From NCBI RefSeq assembly GCF_013409935.1, contig NZ_JACCCO010000002.1, positions 620,001 through 684,000 of the forward strand: a stretch of DNA of 64,000 nucleotides, read 5' to 3'. Shown in pieces: positions 27,260 through 34,675 of the stretch (the first letter of the stretch is position 1; each line of letters starts with the position of its first letter). This stretch comes from Streptosporangium sandarakinum. GTDB lineage: Bacteria > Actinomycetota > Actinomycetes > Streptosporangiales > Streptosporangiaceae. The notes below the pieces were generated by a model. It ran no database searches and was not told the DNA's origin. It worked only from the letters and a program-made list of their open reading frames with translations. The position numbers were made by a program, and so were the translations under genes.

Positions 27260-28996
27260 TTAGTTGGTCGATTTCACTTCCAGGTGAGGTCCGAGGTAGC
27301 CGATGTAGATCTTCCCGGTCCCATGCACGTCGTCGTGGAAGTGCAGGCGCGGGGAGCTCATCCCCGCGTTCCCGCCGATGTAGATGTGCGACCACATGTG
27401 GACACGTCCTGAGTGGTGAACCTCTGGCGGCACCGGAAATTCCCGCTGCCGCCGCATCCTGGTGTTGGTACGCACCGACTCCGACTCGTCCGGTTTCACC
27501 TTCCCGGCGGAAATGGCCGAGACCCCGGAGGGCGGTTCGCTGCACCAGCGCCGGAAGTCACCGCCCTTGAACCTTCCCTCGATCACCGACTCGGCGTACT
27601 CCTGGAACGCGAGAACGACCTTCCAGGCGGTCTGGGCCCACGTCGACGACTGCGCCTTCTCTTCGAGCTTCCACACCTTGTCGATGTCGCCGGTGAACTC
27701 CACCCTGTCGAGATCCTTGAGCCATTCCACCACCTCGGGCAACTGCGTGGGAAGCCTGACCGGCTCCTCGACCGGCACGTACGCCTCAGCAGCGCGTCCC
27801 GCCTCCTCCAGCCGCCTCCTCAGGACCCGGACCCATGCCTTCAGTTCGGCGTTCTCCTTGTTCGACGCTTCCAGATCGTCCGTGACGTCCAGGAGGTCGT
27901 CCTGGGCCACAGCGAGTTCTTCGCGGAGCTTCGTCTCTTCGTGGCCCGCCATGTCGAACAGTTGCCGGAGCTCATCGTTCTCTCTCCGGAGTTCGCCGTT
28001 CTCCTGCCGGAGACTCGCGATCTCCTGGCGGAGCGCGGCGAGAGATGCCTCGGCGTCCGTTTGTGGAGGGAGCGTCGGCCGGGGCGGGACAGAGGTTACG
28101 GCGGCGGCCGTACGGGCCAGCCTGGTCAGCGGCCCCGGCAGGCGGCCGTCGGCCGCGAGCTTCCGGGGAAGGCCGGTGAGAAGCTGTGCCGCTCGCCAGT
28201 TGTCGACCTCGATACGCGGTTCGGACAACACCCGATGGCGAGTGGCGTCCCCGTCGACCGCCGGGTCGAGGCCGGGCAGGTAGGTCCTTATCGCTCCGCC
28301 CCGGACTCCAAAGGGAGCGCCCACCGCGTTGTTGAACTGGGTTTCCGCCAGTGGGTCGAGGATGTAGAGGCTCGCGAGACCTGGGAGGAGCTTCGTCAGT
28401 CCCTCGACCCTCACTCGCCACGACTCGAAGGGAACGCGACTGTGCGGTGAAGCCACGACGACGGGGAGCCGCCGCTCCTCGTCGACGAGGATGTCCAGTA
28501 GCTCCTCGACCCTGTCCGGCCTGATGAGAATGGGCTTCGGAGTCAGCTCGGCCCAGTGGTCGCGGGCTTCCACCGCCGCCAGTAGCTGGCGGGCGATACC
28601 GGGCACCGCTGCGCGTGGCGGTCGGCGCTCCTCTTTCGCCGTCTCGTCGGTGGTCCGGATGTACTCGACATCGAGCCAGAACCAGGTGCGTTGCTCCGGG
28701 TCCCTGGGTTTCGAGGGGGCGTGTACGACCAGCGAGCTGAGCCAGTACCCGCCTGCGTCGTGTTCGCGAAGCTGCCACTGGTGGGTCTGCGCGCCGCCCC
28801 CGTCCGACCGGGAGTTGCGGAGGAGGATGATCCCCTCCCCCAAGCGGGCCTGCCCGTCGTCGTACGCGGCGATGTCGATGGCTTTGTGTCTGGACTTGGC
28901 GACCAGCCAGGAGCGTAGCTCCCGGGCGGCCGTACCGAAGGCGTCGGCCGGGGGCAGTGCGGTGTGGAAGACGGTGCGGTAGCGGCCGGAAGTCAC
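27260..28996 (-). CDS. Coiled-coil protein of unknown function, in DUF262 operon
   Basis: A 578-residue protein I do not recognise. Residues 1-330 look like an alpha/beta domain (AARELRSWLVAKSRHKAIDI, WFWLDVEYIRTTDETAKEER, GLASLYILDPLAETQFNNAV). Residues about 335-420 form a strong coiled coil (LRQEIASLRQENGELRREND, then TKLREELAVAQDDL). Residues 440-510 are compact and helical (WAQTAWKVVLAFQEYAESVI). The last 60 residues have His- and Gly-rich strands (WSHIYIGGNAGMSSPRLHFH, then KIYIGYLGPHL) that could be a small toxin-like or nucleic-acid-binding fold. GTG 28996 has GGGAGG 5 bases upstream; longer starts enter unrelated sequence. It follows the DUF262 gene by 64 bases on the same strand and may form a pair with it, as sensor or inhibitor. 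Confidence 0.72.
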   Translation of the reverse strand: MTSGRYRTVFHTALPPADAFGTAARELRSWLVAKSRHKAIDIAAYDDGQARLGEGIILLRNSRSDGGGAQTHQWQLREHDAGGYWLSSLVVHAPSKPRDPEQRTWFWLDVEYIRTTDETAKEERRPPRAAVPGIARQLLAAVEARDHWAELTPKPILIRPDRVEELLDILVDEERRLPVVVASPHSRVPFESWRVRVEGLTKLLPGLASLYILDPLAETQFNNAVGAPFGVRGGAIRTYLPGLDPAVDGDATRHRVLSEPRIEVDNWRAAQLLTGLPRKLAADGRLPGPLTRLARTAAAVTSVPPRPTLPPQTDAEASLAALRQEIASLRQENGELRRENDELRQLFDMAGHEETKLREELAVAQDDLLDVTDDLEASNKENAELKAWVRVLRRRLEEAGRAAEAYVPVEEPVRLPTQLPEVVEWLKDLDRVEFTGDIDKVWKLEEKAQSSTWAQTAWKVVLAFQEYAESVIEGRFKGGDFRRWCSEPPSGVSAISAGKVKPDESESVRTNTRMRRQREFPVPPEVHHSGRVHMWSHIYIGGNAGMSSPRLHFHDDVHGTGKIYIGYLGPHLEVKSTN

Positions 28997-29060
28997 CGTT
29001 CCTCCCGGCCGCCGGGGCGCAGTGTTCTCATGTGGGGGACCTCTCGGGAAGAGGCAGTCG

Positions 29061-31061
29061 CTATTCGATGCTGGTGACGGGGAAGAGGAGCCGTTCGCCC
29101 TCCCAGGGCCGGGGCTCGACGACCGGGCAGCGGGACAGCGGCTGGGCGTCGGCCTTCTCGCGTTCGAGCGTCTTACGCCAGGCGTCGATGGTGCCGGAGG
29201 CCAGGAACGGCCCGATGGGGATCGTGACGGTATCGCTCTCGGTCCGCACGGGGACGGGCTCCCCCGCGATCTCCAGATCACTGTCCAGGCCGCCGTTCGC
29301 GGCCTCGATGACGGACTCGAGGTCGGCGAAGCCGAACGTCCCGGTCCACTCGTCGTCCTCCCGTTTGGCGTTGACCACGATGCGGCCGGCGTCCCAGGAG
29401 CTCTGGTAGAGCGTGAACTCCAGGGAGCAGCCCGCGAGCGGGTCAGACACCACCGCGGTCTCGTCCATCCAGGCCGGCCGGAAGCGGTCGAGCAGCTCGG
29501 TCATGGCCCGGGCGAGGAGCGTACGGCGGGCGTTCAGGAAGTCGCGGTAGGCGTCGGCGTGCCGGAGCGACTCGTCGTACGGCACGAAGTGGGCCGCGAG
29601 TTCCTCCTCGGTGAGCAGCGGCGGCTTCGGGTCCACGAAGTACTCGCCGGGCGACCGGTCACTGATCTTGCGGTTCGCCTTGGCGGAGATGAAGGCCAGG
29701 TTCGCGAGGTCGTTGATCTCGGTCTTGCTGTAGTCCTTCTTGTGGTTCCGGAGCGTCGCCTGCGGGTGGATGTGGTGATACTCCAGCTTCTGGCCCGCTT
29801 CCGCGGTCGCCGAGATCTCCGTGGAGTACCACCAGTCCCGCGCGCCGGCGTTCTTGGCCGCCAGGAAACTGAGGAAGAAGTACGGGCTGCCGACCGTACG
29901 GCCGATCAGGTCCTGCGGCGTCACCTCGAAGTGGGCGCCGTTGACGCCGAGGTTCGAAAGGAGCTTCTTCACCGGCTCGGGACCGCGGGCGGCCGGGATG
30001 TCCTGGCCGAGGCGGGTGTCGGTCGAGCTGCTGTAGCGGTTGCGGAGGTTGGCGAGCAGGAACCAGTAGATGATCCCGTTCGCCGTCTCGGCGTCCAGCC
30101 CGGTGTCCGGGTGCTCGCCGAGCAGCACGATGAGCGGGAGCAGCGCCACGTGGGAGGGGATCAGGTTGCTGTTGCTGACCTTGAGGTTCTCCCGGAGCAA
30201 CGGGATGAGATGGCGCAGGCCGCGCTGGACGGTGGCCCACCCCTTCTCCAGCTCTTCGTCACTGGCCGCGACGAGCCGGCCGTGCGACCAGGTGGACAGG
30301 CCGCGGCCCAGCACCGTGCCGGTCAACGCCCGGGTCAGGAAGGTGACGTCGAGGTCCTGGTAGTGCTGCTGGGCCCAGTGGTCCGCCTCGTCCTCCAGCT
30401 TCTGGAGGACCCCGCTCCAGCGGGCCGAGAGGGTCGCCAGCGCCAGGTCACTGGTCTTGAGCGGGCGTCCGCTGTTGACCCGGACGAAGATCTGCGCGAT
30501 CTCCTCGTAGGGGAACTCGGCGAGTATCTCCATGTGGAAGGCCCGGTTGCGAATGGCGGCCAATCGTCCCAGCCGTTCTCCGATGAGGTTCGGGTCGAGC
30601 CGGGGCAGCGCAGCCTGCATCGTGCTGATGAGCTGGTACTGCTGGGCTCCGACCCTGGCCAGCTCGTAGACCTTGATCCAGCGTGGGTCCTTCGCCGTCG
30701 CCGCGCTCTGGTTCTGGAACGCCTCGGTCTCGACATTGAAAACGATCTGTGCCTCGGAATGATCGTTCAGCACCCGATGCAGGGAGGTCAGGCGCTGTTG
30801 CCCGTCGAGCAGGAAGAGCGGCTGCACGGCGGGGTTCGCCTGTTGGCCGCCGATCGCGACTGACCGGGTGGCGGGACTCTCCGCGGTCCTCCAGAAGAGG
30901 AGTGATCCGGTGGGATAGCCCCGGTAGAGCGACTCGATCAGCTTGGCGACCTGGGTGGGTTTCCAGACGTAACCACGCTGGATCTCGGGAAGCTTGATCT
31001 CTCCGCTGGAGATCTGCCCCACCAGGGTCTGGATGTCGCGCTCTGTCTTCTCCACCGGCAT
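29061..31061 (-). CDS. DUF262 + DUF1524 (GmrSD-like) protein
   Basis: A 666-residue two-domain protein. Residues 1-320 are DUF262 (ParB-like): ERDIQTLVGQISSGEIKLPE, IQRGYVWKPTQVAKLIESLY, FLLDGQQRLTSL with the D-G-Q-Q-R motif near 73, and FVRVNSGRPLKTSDLAL near 195. Residues 400-560 resemble DUF1524, an HNH nuclease: LEYHHIHPQATLRNHKKDYS near 427 with HH and LANLAFISAKANRKISDRSP about 40 residues later. GmrSD and relatives use these domains to bind nucleotides and cut modified phage DNA. The C-terminal 110 residues are unlike GmrD. ATG 31061 has GGAG 5 bases upstream; a TTG at 31076 is the alternative. An AT-rich leader (31062-31230) with TTGGAA and TAAGGT boxes probably holds its promoter. 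Confidence 0.85.
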   Translation of the reverse strand: MPVEKTERDIQTLVGQISSGEIKLPEIQRGYVWKPTQVAKLIESLYRGYPTGSLLFWRTAESPATRSVAIGGQQANPAVQPLFLLDGQQRLTSLHRVLNDHSEAQIVFNVETEAFQNQSAATAKDPRWIKVYELARVGAQQYQLISTMQAALPRLDPNLIGERLGRLAAIRNRAFHMEILAEFPYEEIAQIFVRVNSGRPLKTSDLALATLSARWSGVLQKLEDEADHWAQQHYQDLDVTFLTRALTGTVLGRGLSTWSHGRLVAASDEELEKGWATVQRGLRHLIPLLRENLKVSNSNLIPSHVALLPLIVLLGEHPDTGLDAETANGIIYWFLLANLRNRYSSSTDTRLGQDIPAARGPEPVKKLLSNLGVNGAHFEVTPQDLIGRTVGSPYFFLSFLAAKNAGARDWWYSTEISATAEAGQKLEYHHIHPQATLRNHKKDYSKTEINDLANLAFISAKANRKISDRSPGEYFVDPKPPLLTEEELAAHFVPYDESLRHADAYRDFLNARRTLLARAMTELLDRFRPAWMDETAVVSDPLAGCSLEFTLYQSSWDAGRIVVNAKREDDEWTGTFGFADLESVIEAANGGLDSDLEIAGEPVPVRTESDTVTIPIGPFLASGTIDAWRKTLEREKADAQPLSRCPVVEPRPWEGERLLFPVTSIE

Positions 31062-31230
31062 GCGGACTCCGTGCAATCAGTCGAGGGATATCGCTTGAAT
31101 TTTCACCTTACTGAGGCGAAATCTTGTTTCCAACGGACCGGCAAGGCGAGGCGATTTTTTGTTAAGGACAGACATGTAACTAATTGGGTAAATCCGACAA
31201 ATTGCCATCGCATGATGGTCTACCTGGGCC

Positions 31231-31265
31231 GATGTGCCCGCCCGGCCGTAACGGGCGGGCACATC
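31231..31265 (-). terminator. strong hairpin after the DUF499 gene
   Basis: GATGTGCCCGCCC (31231-31243) pairs perfectly with 31253-31265 around a 9-base loop, just downstream of the DUF499 stop at 31273. It should end the SNF2/DUF1156/DUF499 transcript before the DUF262 promoter. Confidence 0.78.
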
Positions 31266-31272
31266 GACGCTC

Positions 31273-34200
31273 TCAGCGGTCCTCGAAGCCGAACTGGTCG
31301 AACTTCAGCACGCGGGCGTTCTCCGAGACGATGCGTACCTTGTCCTCGGGGAAGCCGTCCGCCTTGCGCGCGGTGATCTCGATGCTCAGCTCCAGCTCCA
31401 CGCCCTCAGCCGCGGCCAGGTGCTGGATGACCTCCTGGGCCAGCTTGGTGAAGCTCTTCTGGTAGAACTCCGGATCCAGCCTGGTGGCCCCGAAGAACCG
31501 GACGTTCTTCGGACCAGGCTTCGGCTTCTCTGGGTCGGGGCGAGGGCCTGTGTCCGTATCGCTGCTACCGGATCGGCCTCCGTCCGTGTCGCTCCCGTCG
31601 GCGTCTCCGGTGGTGCTTCCGCCGGTCTCCCCGGCCCGCCGGGCGGCCTCAGCCTCGGCCTCGGCGCGGGCCCGTTCCTCGGCGTCGCGCTGGGCGACGG
31701 CCAGGTCCGGCCGGACCAGCAGGGTGCCGTCGGTGACCTGCCCGAAGCCCGCACGGGAGGGCAGGACCAGGCCCTCGAACCGCTCGCCGTCGTAGCCGGT
31801 GGCGAGGGCGAACCCGGTGCGCTCCCAGTCGATCTCGTCGAGGCCGGCGACGATGCCACCCTCCAGCACCTCGCGGCCCCGCAGCCTCGGCAGGTAGGGG
31901 TAGCGGCAGTAGTAGTCCCACAGTTCCTTGATGGAGATGTGACCCCGCTGCCAGACGCTGGCCAGCTCGTTGTCCAGGTTTCCCCGGATGACCGAGGCGG
32001 CCTGGATCACCCGGAGCGCGTCGATCTGGCGCAGCTTGGCGCTGACCCGCTCGGCGAGCCGCTCCTTGCTGCCGTCCGCCTTCTCCATCTGCCAGGTGAT
32101 GTGGGCTCCGGGCGCCTGCGCCGGAACCAGCGCCCAGTAGTAGGTCTCCCTGATCCGCAGCTCGACGGCCTGGTCGGCGTTGGCGAGCCGGGTCTCGACC
32201 TGCTTGATCTGCTGGACGGTGAGGTCCAGCTCGTCCCTGCGGTCGGTGATGTTCTTCCAGGCGAGATACTCCCGTACGGCCTCCGCCAGCTCCTCCATCC
32301 GCTTGGCGTCACCGGCGAGGAAGACGAGCATGTTGCGGTTGATCCGCTGGGCACTGCTCCTCTTGTCGAGGATCTCCTGTGCGCGGACCATGGCCGAGGA
32401 GCCGCGGTCGTTCTTCGCGTGGACGACGCTCGGGTGCAGGATGACCAGGCGAGCGTCACCGGTGTCCGGCACCTCCGCGCCATCGTCGGTGACGTGTACG
32501 GCGGAGAAGTCGCCCCGCGTCTTGAGCTCCTTCGCCCGCAGCCGCTTGACGATCTCCAGCCAGACATCCTCCTTATGCAGCCGCTCGGCGTAGTCCTTGG
32601 CAGTACGGGTCACCGACGCCTGCGTGTCGTACCAGTAGCGGAACCCGTCCACATAGAGGAAGGTCGCCCGGTCGGTGAGGACGTGCAGGGCGGAGCCGAA
32701 GTTGCCCACCACGTCGCCGGGGAGGGCGACGCCGAGCCGGATGTTCTGCTGCTCGATTCCCTTGTGCGGTCTGGTCAGCGTCGGGGCGGAGCCGAAGAAG
32801 AGCGTCCGGGCCAGCCGGCGGGTGAGTGCGCGCTTGCCGAAGACGGTCCGCTCCCCGTCGATCTGGACCGGCGTGGCCGTCTCGCTGTCGACGTCGGTCT
32901 CCAGGACGGCCTTCCAGTTGTCCTGGAGGTACTGCGCCAGCTCACCCACCACCTTCGGGTCGTTGAGCGGCAGCGAGCCGGGCATGATCAGCGGTCCAGC
33001 ATCCTGGGACTGCCAGAGCCGCTGGATGACCATGCTCATCAGTCGCAGCACGCCTCGGGTGCGCTGGAAGCGGTCCAGGGTGGACCAGTCCTCGTAGAGC
33101 CGGTCGAACAGCTCCGGGTGAATCGGGTAGGCGTCGATGATCCGTTTCTCGTAGGCGACCTCGGAGCACTCGCGCGGGAACTCGCCCTTGTGGTCGTTGT
33201 AGAACTTCCAGAACTGCTTGGCGATCGCCGCGATCTCGGCCTTGGCCGCGGCGCTGGGCTCCTCGAACAGACGGCGACGGACGATCTCGAAGGACTCGTG
33301 GGCACGGGCGGGCTGCCACTGCTGGGCGACGCGGCGGATCACGTTCTGCAGCCGGTCGAGGGCGGCCTGACCGTTGACGCCGCCGACCTCCAGGGCGCTG
33401 CCCATGATCCCTTCCTCCGCCTCCTTGTGGCTGGAGGCGGGGATGGAGACGACGAGCAGCGCGCCGGGCACCGCCTTGGCCGCCTCGGTGATGGTCTGCG
33501 CGAAGGTGAACTGGGTGTCGAACGTCCCGGCTTCCAGATCTTCGCGCCCGTAGAGCTGCCGGGCGTAGGCGACCCACTCGTCGATGAGGACTAGGCAGGG
33601 CGAGTACGCCGCCAGGAGCCGGCGCAGCGCGTCACCCGGGTTGGTGTGCGCCTGGTCGGACTCCCTGACGATCTCGTACGCCTCCCGGCCGCCGAGCTGC
33701 CAGGCCAGCTCGCCCCAGAGCGTGCGGACATGAGTGCCATCTTCCTTGACCTTGCCGGCCTTCGGGTCGATGTGGTTGCCGACCAGCGCGGCCCGGTTGA
33801 CCTTCTCGCTGACCACGCGAGCGTCGGTCTCCTGCAGCAGGTCGACGACCTCCTGAGGGAACTCGTGCAGGGGCGTGCCGGAGAAGATGTGCCACAGGGC
33901 GAGCATCGAGTGGGTCTTGCCGCCGCCGAAGTTGGTCTGCAGGTTCCAGACCGGGGTGGCGTTCATGTCGCCGCCGACCCGCTCGACGGCGCGCTTCAAC
34001 AGGTCCTTCAGCCCCTCGGTGAGGTAGGTGCGCCGGAAGAACTGGACCGGGTCGGAGTACTCCTCGCCGGTGCTCTCCCCGATGGAGACCATGTGCAGGT
34101 CGGCGGCGAACTCGGCGGCGTCCAGCTTGCCCCGCTGCACGTCCGTGTGGGGGGTGATGACCTCCCGCCACGACTTGAGCCCGTTGGCCTCGACGACGGG

Positions 34201-34671
34201 CATGGAGGTCACCGACTGTGCGGCCCTGCGGGCCTCGCTGTCGTAGAGGCCGCGCTGGTGATCCAGCCGGAGCTTGCGCACCTCGTCGGCCCGGTCCATG
34301 GCGCCGATCGCGGTCAGCAGCCGCTCCATCGTGTCGAGGGCGCGGTAGGTGTCGTCACCGGAGAACGGCTTGGTGTGCGCCCACTTGTTGCCGACCTCGC
34401 GCAGCTCGCTGGCGAAGTTCTGCTCCACCCGGGACAGGCGGTCCTTGAAGACCCGCCACTCCTCGGTGAGGACCCGGAGCAGGAAGCGGACGTCGGTCTT
34501 CTCGTAGGACCTGTTCACGCCGTGCTTGGCCGCGTCCCGGGCCTCGATGACCTGGAGCCAGTCATGGCTGCCGGTCGTGGCCATGCTCATCATCAACTCG
34601 ACGAACGGCTCCAGGCCCTTTCCAAGGATCTCCAGACCCCGGCCGATCCTGTCCCTGTTGCTGAGCGCCAT
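31273..34671 (-). CDS. HEPN-Swt1 / DUF499 ATPase, anti-phage associated
   Basis: A 1132-residue protein. Residues 1-150 look like a Swt1-type HEPN helical domain (LGKGLEPFVELMMSMATTGS, VGNKWAHTKPFSGDDTYRAL); HEPN domains are often RNases, but the classic R-x4-6-H is not clear here. Residues 230-650 are DUF499: a Walker A variant TNFGGGKTHSMLALWHIF near 250, Walker B CLVLIDEWVAYARQL near 355. A C-terminal region near 955-1020 (HISIKELWDYYCRYPYLPRL) and an acidic low-complexity linker (GGSTTGDADGSDTDGGRSG) precede the last helix. DUF499 proteins accompany DUF1156 methylases in defence islands and resemble PglY ATPases of BREX type 2. It starts 4 bases after the DUF1156 stop. It likely uses ATP to coordinate the methylase and helicase. 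Confidence 0.88.
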   Translation of the reverse strand: MALSNRDRIGRGLEILGKGLEPFVELMMSMATTGSHDWLQVIEARDAAKHGVNRSYEKTDVRFLLRVLTEEWRVFKDRLSRVEQNFASELREVGNKWAHTKPFSGDDTYRALDTMERLLTAIGAMDRADEVRKLRLDHQRGLYDSEARRAAQSVTSMPVVEANGLKSWREVITPHTDVQRGKLDAAEFAADLHMVSIGESTGEEYSDPVQFFRRTYLTEGLKDLLKRAVERVGGDMNATPVWNLQTNFGGGKTHSMLALWHIFSGTPLHEFPQEVVDLLQETDARVVSEKVNRAALVGNHIDPKAGKVKEDGTHVRTLWGELAWQLGGREAYEIVRESDQAHTNPGDALRRLLAAYSPCLVLIDEWVAYARQLYGREDLEAGTFDTQFTFAQTITEAAKAVPGALLVVSIPASSHKEAEEGIMGSALEVGGVNGQAALDRLQNVIRRVAQQWQPARAHESFEIVRRRLFEEPSAAAKAEIAAIAKQFWKFYNDHKGEFPRECSEVAYEKRIIDAYPIHPELFDRLYEDWSTLDRFQRTRGVLRLMSMVIQRLWQSQDAGPLIMPGSLPLNDPKVVGELAQYLQDNWKAVLETDVDSETATPVQIDGERTVFGKRALTRRLARTLFFGSAPTLTRPHKGIEQQNIRLGVALPGDVVGNFGSALHVLTDRATFLYVDGFRYWYDTQASVTRTAKDYAERLHKEDVWLEIVKRLRAKELKTRGDFSAVHVTDDGAEVPDTGDARLVILHPSVVHAKNDRGSSAMVRAQEILDKRSSAQRINRNMLVFLAGDAKRMEELAEAVREYLAWKNITDRRDELDLTVQQIKQVETRLANADQAVELRIRETYYWALVPAQAPGAHITWQMEKADGSKERLAERVSAKLRQIDALRVIQAASVIRGNLDNELASVWQRGHISIKELWDYYCRYPYLPRLRGREVLEGGIVAGLDEIDWERTGFALATGYDGERFEGLVLPSRAGFGQVTDGTLLVRPDLAVAQRDAEERARAEAEAEAARRAGETGGSTTGDADGSDTDGGRSGSSDTDTGPRPDPEKPKPGPKNVRFFGATRLDPEFYQKSFTKLAQEVIQHLAAAEGVELELSIEITARKADGFPEDKVRIVSENARVLKFDQFGFEDR

Positions 34672-34675
34672 CTCG

